Origin: an uncultured Oscillospiraceae bacterium
GTDB lineage: Bacteria > Bacillota > Clostridia > Oscillospirales > Oscillospiraceae
Direction: 5' to 3'
Assembly (NCBI GenBank): GCA_910584045.1
Contig: CAJTYO010000072.1
Location: forward strand, 1 to 12,748
Length of the DNA: 12,748 bases
Shown: in pieces, positions 1-6,614 of the stretch
Position numbering within the stretch: the stretch's first letter is position 1
Layout: every line of letters starts with the position of its first letter
The notes under the pieces: model-generated
Databases searched by the model: none
What the model was told of the DNA's origin: nothing
Seen by the model: the letters and a program-made list of their open reading frames with translations, nothing else
Translations under genes and position numbers: made by a program

Positions 1-1
1 C

Positions 2-1054
2 GCCGGGACCATAGCCGGGAATCCGGACGCCGTTTTACAGGTGATCGCCCGTATTCCAGACGGGGCGCGGGAGGCGATTGCCGCCTACGCCCGGGCCACA
101 CCCATTGAGACCGTCTGCGCGGACACGGCCCGTCTGCTGGATATCCGGCTGACGGGCTGGGCGGGGGGGCATACGGCCCTGGTGCATATCGCCAACAGCC
201 ACAGCAATATCGTCCGGGAGGAGCGGGACGGAGCCGTGCTGTTGGAGAAGACCGTCACCGACTCGCCGGAGGACAATCTGACGGACAAGAGCGTTTTGAA
301 CGTGGCGGACATCGTGGCCTTCGCCGATACGGCGGACCTGGCGGAGCTGGCGCCTCTGCTGGACCAGCAGATCGCCTGCAATACAGCTATCGCGGAGGAG
401 GGGCTGAAAAACAGCTGGGGTGCCAATATCGGCTCGGTGCTTCTGGCGGATTACCCCCCGGACGTGAAGACAGAGGCAAAGGCCTGGGCCGCCGCGGGCA
501 GCGACGCGCGGATGAGCGGCTGCGAGATGCCGGTGGTGATCCTCTCCGGCTCGGGAAACCAGGGCATCACCGCCTCGGTACCGGTAGTGCGCTATGCCAT
601 GCATCTGGGTGCGGACCGGGAGGCGCTGTACCGGGCTCTGCTGGTCAGCGACCTGGTGACCATCCGGCAGAAGAGCGGCATCGGCCGCCTGTCCGCCTAC
701 TGCGGCGCGGTCAGCGCCGGGGTGGGGGCCGGGGCGGGGATTGCCTATCTGCTGGACGGCAGCTATACCGCCGTGGCCCACACCATCGTAAACGCGGTGG
801 CCATCATCAGCGGTACGATCTGCGACGGGGCGAAGCCCTCCTGTGCAGCGAAAATCGCCGCCAGCGTTGACGCGGGCGTCCTGGGCTACCACATGTACCG
901 CAACCACCAGGAGTTTAAAAGCGGGGACGGCATCGTCACCAAGGGGGTGGAGAACACCATCGCCAATGTTGGCGTTCTGGCCAAGGAGGGGATGCGGCAG
1001 ACGGATCAGACCATCTTGTCCATAATGACGGAGCGGTGCGATTCCTCTCCCTGA
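2..1054 (+). CDS. UPF0597 / CyuA-like L-cysteine desulfidase (serine dehydratase alpha-like), 5' truncated
   Basis: The reading frame is open from the window edge, so the N-terminus lies outside. About 350 residues are visible, against roughly 430 known for the family. The GTG at 41 is only an in-frame codon and not a convincing start. Visible family signatures are SGSGNQGITASVPV around 550-590, SAYCGAVSAG around 692-720, and GTICDGAKPSC around 812-844. Cysteine codons at 701, 821 and 842 sit where the family (E. coli YhaM/CyuA) carries its Fe-S cluster ligands. In that family the enzyme degrades L-cysteine to pyruvate, sulfide and ammonia, and members are often annotated as serine dehydratase alpha-like. 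The protein is cytosolic, with no signal peptide or membrane segment in the visible part. It is followed by a terminator-like hairpin and then by an independently promoted padR operon, so it is the last gene of its own unit. Family assignment is strong; the exact substrate is inferred. Confidence 0.88.
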   Translation, partial: AGTIAGNPDAVLQVIARIPDGAREAIAAYARATPIETVCADTARLLDIRLTGWAGGHTALVHIANSHSNIVREERDGAVLLEKTVTDSPEDNLTDKSVLNVADIVAFADTADLAELAPLLDQQIACNTAIAEEGLKNSWGANIGSVLLADYPPDVKTEAKAWAAAGSDARMSGCEMPVVILSGSGNQGITASVPVVRYAMHLGADREALYRALLVSDLVTIRQKSGIGRLSAYCGAVSAGVGAGAGIAYLLDGSYTAVAHTIVNAVAIISGTICDGAKPSCAAKIAASVDAGVLGYHMYRNHQEFKSGDGIVTKGVENTIANVGVLAKEGMRQTDQTILSIMTERCDSSP

Positions 1055-1100
1055 TGCCAATATATACGCCGCGCCTCCTCTTGGGAGAATATGTCGTGCG

Positions 1101-1132
1101 CCCCCCGGCCGGCGGTCTTACCGGCCAGGGGG
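1101..1132 (+). terminator. GC-rich hairpin after the desulfidase gene
   Basis: Two arms, CCCCC plus GGCCGG (1101-1112) and CCGGCC plus GGGGG (1121-1132), pair with one C/A mismatch around an 8-nt loop. It lies 47 nt after the stop codon. The tail TTGTCTTCC is only modestly T-rich, so termination strength is uncertain. It separates the upstream gene from the padR promoter. Confidence 0.5.
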
Positions 1133-1179
1133 TTGTCTTCCGTTAAGGAGGTTAAGGAAATCTTAATACTTTTCTGTAA

Positions 1180-1206
1180 GATATACATTGACAAGCGAAG
1201 TATATC
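1180..1206. promoter_or_regulatory. Probable PadR operator (perfect inverted repeat)
   Basis: GATATAC (1180-1186) and GTATATC (1200-1206) are exact reverse complements separated by 13 bp, giving a 27-bp palindromic site. The spacer contains the -35 hexamer of the padR promoter, so a bound dimer would block RNA polymerase. PadR-family repressors commonly bind such AT-rich inverted repeats and repress their own operon. Assignment to the adjacent padR is inferred from position. Confidence 0.55.
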
Positions 1207-1216
1207 CTGGTATGAT
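1188..1216 (+). promoter_or_regulatory. Sigma-A promoter of the padR operon
   Basis: A perfect -35 TTGACA (1188-1193) is followed by a 17-bp spacer and the -10 TATGAT (1211-1216), preceded by TGG as an extended -10. Transcription would start near 1223, leaving a leader of about 60 nt. That leader contains a GC-rich imperfect hairpin (about 1230-1261) before the ribosome binding site. Confidence 0.82.
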
Positions 1217-1281
1217 AGGGGCATCTTAAGGGCCGGCCGTCCGCAAGCGGGGCGGGCGGCCGCACGAAAGGAGTGTTTCGA

Positions 1282-1617
1282 TTGTCCATTTCTGCGGACA
1301 CCCTGCGGGGCCATACGGATACGATCATACTGACCCAGCTGATGCGGGGAGATAACTACGGCTATGAGATCAACAAGACCATTCAGCAGCGGACAGGGGG
1401 GGAGTACGGCTTTAAGGAGGCCACGCTGTACACCGCCTTCAAGCGCCTGGAGAGCGCGGGGCTGATCTCCTCCTACTGGGGAGAGGATGGGCCCGGAGCC
1501 CGGCGGCGCTACTATGCCATCACCGACGAGGGTCGCCGGCGGTGGGAGGAGAACACCCGGGACTGGCAGAGCACCAGGGCCCTTCTGGACGCACTGATTT
1601 CATTGGAGGAGGACTGA
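1282..1617 (+). CDS. PadR-family transcriptional regulator
   Basis: A small winged-helix repressor of 111 residues, typical for the short PadR subfamily. The start is the TTG at 1282: AAAGGAG (1267-1273) sits 8 nt upstream, whereas the GTG at 1273 lies inside that ribosome binding site. The N-terminal helix-turn-helix contains the hallmark LRGHTDTIILTQLMRGDNYG, then YEINKTIQQR. The wing carries the family signature KEATLYTAFKRLESAGLI followed by GPGARRRYYAITDEGRRR, and a short C-terminal helix would provide dimerisation. The gene ends 5 nt before a HAAS/DUF4097 gene, a pairing seen repeatedly in Firmicutes, so it probably controls its own operon through the palindrome at 1180-1206. The inducing signal is unknown. 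Confidence 0.93.
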   Translation: MSISADTLRGHTDTIILTQLMRGDNYGYEINKTIQQRTGGEYGFKEATLYTAFKRLESAGLISSYWGEDGPGARRRYYAITDEGRRRWEENTRDWQSTRALLDALISLEED

Positions 1618-1622
1618 ATAGC

Positions 1623-3029
1623 ATGGACAACATGAGAACGAGATTTGTGATCGCGGTGACGGGCCGTCTGTCCGCCGCCGCCGACAGCACCGCCAAGGTG
1701 GAGCTTATCGAGGAGCTGAGCGAGAACCTGCACAGCCGCTGGCAGGACCTGGTGGCTGGCGGCATGGGCGAGGACGAGGCCTACGCCCGGGCCCTGGAGG
1801 ACCTGGGTAACGTGGACGAGCTGCTGGCCTATCTGGAGAGCCTGGGTCCCGAGGGCGAGCTGCCTCGACAGGAGACCGGTCCCCAGGATTTCGCCGGCGA
1901 GCTGCTCCAGGGGGTGAAGGAGGTCTTCCACGAGACGGTGAACCAGACCAGGGATGCGGTGGACCAGGCCAAGTCCATTTTTCGGGATGTGGAGGCCAAG
2001 CTGCGGGAGAAGTACCCCGATGGATTCAAGGGCAAGGTGTACGTCCGCTTCGACGGCGACGAGGAGGCCGGAGTCCGTGCGGAGGCCGCCGAGCCGGAGG
2101 CGGCCCCGGAGGGGGAGGAGAATTCGGAAAAGGGCTGGTCCTTCTCTGTGGGCTACAACAAGAGCCGGGGCGGATTCTTCTGTGAGAACAGCCGGGTCCA
2201 CCGGGTGGAGGGGACCGCGCTGCCCTCTCAGGGGCTCAAGGGTGTGGACGTGCAGGTTGTCAACGGCGACGTGGACATTCTGCTGGACGACAACCCGGAG
2301 GCGGAGATTGTGCTGGACGGTGATGTAGAGAATCTGGAGATTCGGGTCAGCGACGACGGCGTGCTGTCCATCCGGCAGGGGAACACCGCCACATCCTCCT
2401 TCTTCTTCCTGCGGGGCCTGGCGGCGGCGGATGTAAAGTTGACTCTGCCCCGGCGGTTCTGGGACTTTGTTCAGATTTCCACCGTCAACGGCGATGTAGA
2501 CGTTGAGGTAGGGCTGGCGGTTGGCCAGCTGTCGGTCCGGACCGCCAGCGGCGACGCCCGGATCAGCGACGCGGACTGTCAGGAGCTGATCTTCAAGTCC
2601 GCCAGCGGCGACCTGGACGGCAGCAGTCTGAAAAGCGGCAGCATACAGGCGGAGACTGCCAGCGGCGACATTCAGATGACCGGCGTTTTCGGCTCCGTCC
2701 GCATCATTACGGCCAGCGGCGACGTGGACCTGGACGGCTGCGCCCAGAGCCTGCGCTGCGGCAGCGCCAGCGGTGAGATTGGGGTGTGCCTGGAGCAGAC
2801 GCCGGAGAAGCTGGACGTATCCTCCAAATCTGGGGACTGCGAGATCGTCATACCGGACGGCGAGGGCTTCACCCTCCAGTTCAGCACGGTCAGCGGTGAC
2901 CTGGACAGCGAGTTCTCCCTGGTGGGACCCATCGGGGCGCGGTCCGGCGAGGCAATCTATCTGGACGGCGGCGGACGGACCTTCCGCGTGTCCAGTATCA
3001 GCGGGGATATTGCCCTGCGCCAGAGATAA
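1623..3029 (+). CDS. HAAS-domain plus DUF4097 (beta-helical) protein
   Basis: A 468-residue protein starting at the ATG at 1623, preceded by GGAGGAGG inside the end of padR. A second ATG at 1632 is possible. Residues about 15-75 form an acidic helical HAAS/DUF1700-like domain (ELIEELSENLHSRW, then GMGEDEAYARALEDLGNVDELL). A charged helical linker follows to about residue 190. The remainder is a DUF4097 domain with ten [S/N]G[D/E] turns, the typical pattern of a right-handed beta-helix. Five of these turns recur every 18-19 residues at near-identical DNA (GCCAGCGGCGAC from 2544, 2601, 2658 and 2712, variant at 2766). No signal peptide or membrane segment is seen, unlike many DUF4097 proteins, so it is probably cytosolic or held by a partner such as the membrane protein encoded 24 nt downstream. 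The biochemical function is unknown; a role in envelope-stress sensing is inference from context. Confidence 0.85.
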   Translation: MDNMRTRFVIAVTGRLSAAADSTAKVELIEELSENLHSRWQDLVAGGMGEDEAYARALEDLGNVDELLAYLESLGPEGELPRQETGPQDFAGELLQGVKEVFHETVNQTRDAVDQAKSIFRDVEAKLREKYPDGFKGKVYVRFDGDEEAGVRAEAAEPEAAPEGEENSEKGWSFSVGYNKSRGGFFCENSRVHRVEGTALPSQGLKGVDVQVVNGDVDILLDDNPEAEIVLDGDVENLEIRVSDDGVLSIRQGNTATSSFFFLRGLAAADVKLTLPRRFWDFVQISTVNGDVDVEVGLAVGQLSVRTASGDARISDADCQELIFKSASGDLDGSSLKSGSIQAETASGDIQMTGVFGSVRIITASGDVDLDGCAQSLRCGSASGEIGVCLEQTPEKLDVSSKSGDCEIVIPDGEGFTLQFSTVSGDLDSEFSLVGPIGARSGEAIYLDGGGRTFRVSSISGDIALRQR

Positions 3030-3053
3030 ATAGCAGAAGGGACGAAAGAAGAT

Positions 3054-3344
3054 ATGAATAAACGCACCACTGACGTTGTCGCCTATTTGAGCTGGATTGG
3101 TCTGCTCATTGCCTTTCTGATCGGGGACCGGTATGGAAGCCGGTTTCACCTCAACCAGTCTCTTGTGATCTGGATTGCCGCCACGGTGCTCGGTATTGTG
3201 TCAAGATGGATTCCTCTGTTTGGCTGGCTTGTGGGTCTGGTAGGCGGTCTGTTCTGCGCCCTGTGCTGGTTCATCGGCATCATCAACGCCATCCAGGGCG
3301 TTGAGAAGGAGGTCCCTGTCCTGGGACAGATCCGCCTGCTGTGA
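3054..3344 (+). CDS. Small DUF4870/Tic20-like membrane protein
   Basis: A 96-residue, three- or four-helix membrane protein, third gene of the padR operon. The ribosome binding site GAAAGAAG lies just upstream of the ATG at 3054. After MNKRTTDVVAYLSWIGLLIA comes a hydrophilic turn (GDRYGSRFHLNQSLVIW), the DUF4870 hallmark in which polar residues followed by HLNQSL precede the second helix. Two closely packed helices then end at GIINAIQGVEKEVPVLGQI, again typical of the family. Function is not established. Proteins of this type often accompany PadR/DUF4097 genes, so it may be the membrane component of the same envelope-response unit. The stop codon TGA (3342-3344) is the first element of an intergenic repeat. 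Confidence 0.85.
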   Translation: MNKRTTDVVAYLSWIGLLIAFLIGDRYGSRFHLNQSLVIWIAATVLGIVSRWIPLFGWLVGLVGGLFCALCWFIGIINAIQGVEKEVPVLGQIRLL

Positions 3345-3480
3345 TACTGTTTCTTGCAAGAAAGAGTAAATGGCGGGACTGAAACCAATGCTATTCCAGG
3401 ATTTTGCCCAGCGTTAGGCGAGCAAAGTCCGCCCCAACCCTATGCCGCCATAGGCGGCCCATGGGTGACGCGATTGCTTA
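3342..3480 (+). repeat. Dispersed intergenic repeat, copy A
   Basis: It begins at the stop codon of the preceding gene with a near-perfect hairpin: TACTGTTTCTTG (3345-3356) pairs with CAAGAAAGAGTA (3357-3368) apart from one mismatch. It continues with the core GACTGAAACCAATGCTATTC, then CCAGGATTTT, and ends with the small hairpin GCCGCC-ATA-GGCGGC (3444-3458) and CCATGGGTGACGCG. Copy B (11179-11310) follows the same order of elements but lacks about 21 nt in the middle. Copy C (8078-8186, opposite strand) shares the hairpin and core. There is no coding potential. It fills most of the gap between two convergent operons. Confidence 0.75.
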
Positions 3481-3499
3481 AAGTCGGGGGGAAGCACAG

Positions 3500-3544
3500 A
3501 AAATAAACGTACGCGGAGGACGCCATACCGGCGCCCTCCGCGTA
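3500..3544 (-). terminator. Terminator of the trpS-tagO-wecB operon
   Basis: TACGCGGAGG (3510-3519) pairs with CCTCCGCGTA (3535-3544). Inside, CGCC (3521-3524) pairs with GGCG (3530-3533), with one mismatch between the two stems. It begins 3 nt past the TGA of the minus-strand gene. On that strand it is followed by the T-rich run CGTTTATTTTCT, as expected for intrinsic termination. It may also stop plus-strand transcripts that read through repeat copy A. Confidence 0.82.
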
Positions 3545-3547
3545 TCG

Positions 3548-4318
3548 TCATGTGGTTTCGCCGTCCGTCAGCTCGCTGCCGTCGGGCAGGAGGAACAGGC
3601 TGTCCTCCTGGGGGGAGATATCCGGCTCCCCGGCGGTGAAGCGGTAGATCAGTTCCCCTCGCCACAGGCGCTCCGCTGCCAGCAGAAGGCCGTTCTCTGT
3701 GCTGACCCAGTACCGGTCCAGATAGCCCTCGGCGTCGATTCTGGTTTCCACGTAGATGCAGCGCCCGCCGTAGGCCTCCCGGAAGTCGGCCTGGGCGATG
3801 TCCCTTGCGGGAATGTCCCGCACCGTCTCATAGGTGGGCATCCGGGCGGTCTGGTCAGCAGTCTGGCCGTCGGCACGGAGCCGCCGCCATTGGGTCTCGT
3901 CGTCATACCAGACACCCGCCGTGGATTCCCCCTCACCAGGACCGTCCACAACCAGGGTGTGCCGCACGCTGCCGTCGGGCAGGGAGGCGTCCAGCCGGGT
4001 GCGGCCGCCGCTGACGTAGACGGTGGCCGACGACTGGCCGCTGCCGCCGCTCCAGAAGGTCTCCACCTGCTGGGTGCGGCTGTAAGCGGCGGGACGGGAG
4101 AGGGCGGCGATGGCGGGCTGCACCGTCTCCGGGGTGATGGATATGGTATTCAGGCGGCTGTCCGGCGTCTCCGGGCCCATGGGACTGCCCTCGCTCTGAT
4201 TTTCGGGCAGCACGATAGCCGCAGACCGGCGGTGTCCCCCCCAGACCAACAGCAGCAGCACCAGGAGCAGCAGCATACCGAAGCCCATCGTCACATAGGT
4301 CATTCGTTTTTTGTCCAG
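3548..4318 (-). CDS. Membrane-anchored extracytoplasmic protein of unknown function
   Basis: A 256-residue protein if it starts at the CTG at 4318, or 251 residues from the ATG at 4303. AAAGGAGG (4326-4333) is exactly 7 nt before the CTG but 22 nt before the ATG, so the CTG start is preferred. After MDKKR a single hydrophobic helix (GFGMLLLLVLLLLVW) acts as a signal anchor. The remaining roughly 220 residues, rich in S, T, G, D and E, would lie outside the membrane. The pattern of alternating strands (TLVVDGPGEGESTAGVWYDD, then IYVETRIDAEGYLDRYWVS, then YRFTAGEPDIS) resembles LolA/RseB-like beta folds, but no diagnostic motif is seen. It is the last gene of an operon with tagO and wecB, so a role in cell-surface polymer or envelope maintenance is possible. 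I do not recognise the family. Confidence 0.72.
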   Translation of the reverse strand: MDKKRMTYVTMGFGMLLLLVLLLLVWGGHRRSAAIVLPENQSEGSPMGPETPDSRLNTISITPETVQPAIAALSRPAAYSRTQQVETFWSGGSGQSSATVYVSGGRTRLDASLPDGSVRHTLVVDGPGEGESTAGVWYDDETQWRRLRADGQTADQTARMPTYETVRDIPARDIAQADFREAYGGRCIYVETRIDAEGYLDRYWVSTENGLLLAAERLWRGELIYRFTAGEPDISPQEDSLFLLPDGSELTDGETT

Positions 4319-4349
4319 GGGATCGCCTCCTTTCCTGGCCGGACCGCCG

Positions 4350-5498
4350 TCACCGGGGCCGGAAGTCCTCCGGCCGTCCCCCCATGCCGAAATGCCACAG
4401 GATGGCGTCGGCGATCCGGCGGCAGGCCTGGCCGTCGCCATAGGGGTTCACCGCATGGGCCATGGCGGCGTAGGCCGCCGGGTCGCTTATCAGTTCCTCC
4501 GCCATGGAAACGATGTCGTCGTATTTCACCCCCGCAAGCTTCACCGTGCCGGCGCTTATGGCCTCGGGCCGCTCCGTCTCCCGGCGCAGCACCAGCACCG
4601 GCTTGCCCAGAGCGGGGGCCTCCTCCTGAAGGCCGCCGGAGTCGGTGAGCACCAGATAGCTCCGGGCCATGAGGTTGTGCATCTCGTCCGCCGCCAGCGG
4701 GGGAATGAGGTGGACGTTGGCGATGCCCGACAGGTGCTTTTTCGCGCACTCCTGGACCGCGGGGCTGAGGTGGACGGGATAGACCAGCTCCACGTCGCCG
4801 TAGCTGCGGGCAATATGGGCCAGGGCGGACATAATGTCCTCCATGGGCTGGCCGTAGTTCTCCCGGCGGTGGCAGGTGACCAGGAGAAGCTTCTTGCTGT
4901 CATAGGGCAGGCGGTTGAGGGCCTCGGTGGCGAAGACATAGTCCTCCCGCACGGTGGTTTTCAGTGCGTCGATGACCGTGTTGCCGGTGACGAAGACGCC
5001 GTCGGTGACGGCCTCCCGGCGGAGATTCTCCCGATTCAGCTCCGTGGGGCAGAAGTACAGGTCTGCGATGGAGGTGACCAGCTTCCGGTTCATCTCCTCG
5101 GGGTAGGGGGAGTACTTGTCATAGGTCCTGAGTCCCGCCTCCACGTGGCCCACCGGCACTTGGTGATAGAAGGCGGACAGGGCCCCGGCGAAGGTGGTGG
5201 AGGTGTCCCCGTGGACCAGAATCATATCGGGCTTCAGACGTTCGATGGCCTCGTCCATGCCGGTCAGGCACTTGCTGGTGATGGTGCTGAGGGTCTGCCG
5301 GGGGGTCATGATGTCCAGGTCCCAGTCCGGCCGGATGCCGAAGACCTCCAGCACGCTGTCCAGCATCTCCCGGTGCTGGGCGGTGACGCAGCAGATGGAC
5401 TCCAGCTCCTCCCGCGCTGCCAGCTCCTTTACCAGAGGGGCCATCTTGATGGCCTCCGGCCGGGTTCCGAATACGCTCATTATACGTTTTTTTTCCAT
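4350..5498 (-). CDS. wecB: UDP-N-acetylglucosamine 2-epimerase (non-hydrolysing)
   Basis: A 382-residue enzyme of full family length that interconverts UDP-GlcNAc and UDP-ManNAc in the cytosol (WecB/MnaA). Visible signatures are FGTRPEAIKMAPL at 10-22, HGDTST at 96-101, GHVEAGLRT at 117-125 with its glutamate, PEEMNR at 133-138, TCHRREN at 208-214, DSGGLQEEAPALGKP at 286-300 and ETERPE at 307-312. These cover the catalytic acids and the UDP-binding site of the GT-B fold. AAGGAGG lies 6 nt before the ATG, inside the last codons of tagO. The two genes are 1 nt apart, so translation is coupled. The product UDP-ManNAc is the donor for the second sugar of the wall teichoic acid linkage unit, which fits the TagO neighbour. 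The downstream acceptor enzyme (TagA-like) is not in the window. Confidence 0.96.
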   Translation of the reverse strand: MEKKRIMSVFGTRPEAIKMAPLVKELAAREELESICCVTAQHREMLDSVLEVFGIRPDWDLDIMTPRQTLSTITSKCLTGMDEAIERLKPDMILVHGDTSTTFAGALSAFYHQVPVGHVEAGLRTYDKYSPYPEEMNRKLVTSIADLYFCPTELNRENLRREAVTDGVFVTGNTVIDALKTTVREDYVFATEALNRLPYDSKKLLLVTCHRRENYGQPMEDIMSALAHIARSYGDVELVYPVHLSPAVQECAKKHLSGIANVHLIPPLAADEMHNLMARSYLVLTDSGGLQEEAPALGKPVLVLRRETERPEAISAGTVKLAGVKYDDIVSMAEELISDPAAYAAMAHAVNPYGDGQACRRIADAILWHFGMGGRPEDFRPR

Positions 5499-5499
5499 A

Positions 5500-6597
5500 T
5501 TACGCCTCCTTCTCCGGCTCGCTGCCGGAGGTCTCGCCTCTGTGGTGGCCGTGGGGATAGCGGATGATGCGGGCCACGGTGTAGGCGGTGCCCGCCAGGG
5601 CAGCCACGGAGAGGATTACCTTCACATACCCGCTGGTGACGATCATCACCGCGCACAGCCCCAGCACTCCGGCCACCATATACAGCGTGGCCACCGCCTG
5701 CTTCTGGTTCATGCCCAGGTCGATGAGCTTGTGGTGGGTGTGGCTGCGGTCCGCTTTCATGGGGTTCTGCCCCTTGAGTATGCGGCGGGTAAAGGCGGAG
5801 ACGGTGTCGTAGATGGGGAAGCCCAGGATGATGAAGGGCACCACGAAGGAGATTACCGCGTACAGCTTGAACAGTCCCGTCACCGACACGGTGGCCAGCA
5901 CGAAGCCCAGGAATGTGGACCCGGTGTCCCCCATAAAAATCTTGGCGGGATTGCGGTTGTAGGGGATGAAGCCAATGCACCCGCCCGCCAGAGCGGCGCA
6001 GATTGCCGCCATCCCCATATCCTCCATCAGCAGCGCGATGATCAGCATAGTCAGCGCCGCGATGGTGCTCACCCCGTCTGCCAGGCCGTCCAGGCCGTCG
6101 ATGAGGTTGACGGAGTTGGTTACCGCCACGATCCAGATCACCGTTATGGGCACCGCCATGATGCCGAAGTCCCAGTACTCCCCGCCGATGAAGGGCAGGG
6201 GGTTGGCGATCATCTCGATGACCACCCCGTGCCAAACGGCAATCAGGGCCGCCACAATCTGCAAAATAAACTTGATCCCCGCCCCCAGGGGGTGGGAGTC
6301 GTCCACCACGCCTACGGCCACAATCACGCAGCCCCCCAGAAGGATGCCCCGCAGCTGTCGGTTCACATCGCCAAACAGCAGTACCGCCACAACAAAGCCG
6401 ATGAAAATTGCCAGCCCTCCCAGCCGGGGGATGGGGTGGTCGTGCATACGCCGCTTGTCCTTGGGCACGTCCACCGCTCCGATTTTCACCGCCAGCCACT
6501 TCACCAGAGGGGTCAGGCAAAAGCTCAGCACCAGCGCTGCCGCCAGGGACAGGATCACCGGCAGCACGCTTGTCCGGTCAAAGAGAATTTCGTTCAT
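5500..6597 (-). CDS. tagO: Undecaprenyl-phosphate GlcNAc-1-phosphate transferase (TagO/WecA)
   Basis: A 365-residue polytopic membrane enzyme of the MraY/WecA family. It transfers GlcNAc-1-phosphate from UDP-GlcNAc to undecaprenyl phosphate, the first step of teichoic acid or related surface-glycan synthesis. Family motifs are all present: VGVVDD at 95-100, the Mg-binding NLIDGLDGLA at 164-173, FMGDTGSTFLGF at 221-232, and ADRSHTHHKLIDLGM at 282-296 containing the cytosolic HxHH loop. About ten hydrophobic helices are seen. The C-terminus ends in a short charged tail (HGHHRGETSGSEPEKEA). It starts 17 nt after the trpS stop codon with only a weak AGGC ribosome binding site, so translation may depend on trpS. 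The absence of an MraY peptidoglycan gene cluster and the wecB neighbour favour TagO/WecA over MraY. Confidence 0.95.
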   Translation of the reverse strand: MNEILFDRTSVLPVILSLAAALVLSFCLTPLVKWLAVKIGAVDVPKDKRRMHDHPIPRLGGLAIFIGFVVAVLLFGDVNRQLRGILLGGCVIVAVGVVDDSHPLGAGIKFILQIVAALIAVWHGVVIEMIANPLPFIGGEYWDFGIMAVPITVIWIVAVTNSVNLIDGLDGLADGVSTIAALTMLIIALLMEDMGMAAICAALAGGCIGFIPYNRNPAKIFMGDTGSTFLGFVLATVSVTGLFKLYAVISFVVPFIILGFPIYDTVSAFTRRILKGQNPMKADRSHTHHKLIDLGMNQKQAVATLYMVAGVLGLCAVMIVTSGYVKVILSVAALAGTAYTVARIIRYPHGHHRGETSGSEPEKEA

Positions 6598-6614
6598 CTG
6601 CCTGCACGCCCCGC

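Noticed and set aside
2544..2780. CRISPR-like or tandem repeat at GCCAGCGGCGAC every 54-57 bp
   Set aside because: The period is in frame and encodes the structural SGD turns of the DUF4097 beta-helix. The intervening sequences are coding, not spacers.
1512..3149. 545-codon open frame on the minus strand opposite the DUF4097 gene
   Set aside because: It has no family signature, is low in complexity and rich in A, V, G, L, R and Q, and lies antisense to a clear protein with regular SGD repeats. GC-rich third positions create such frames.
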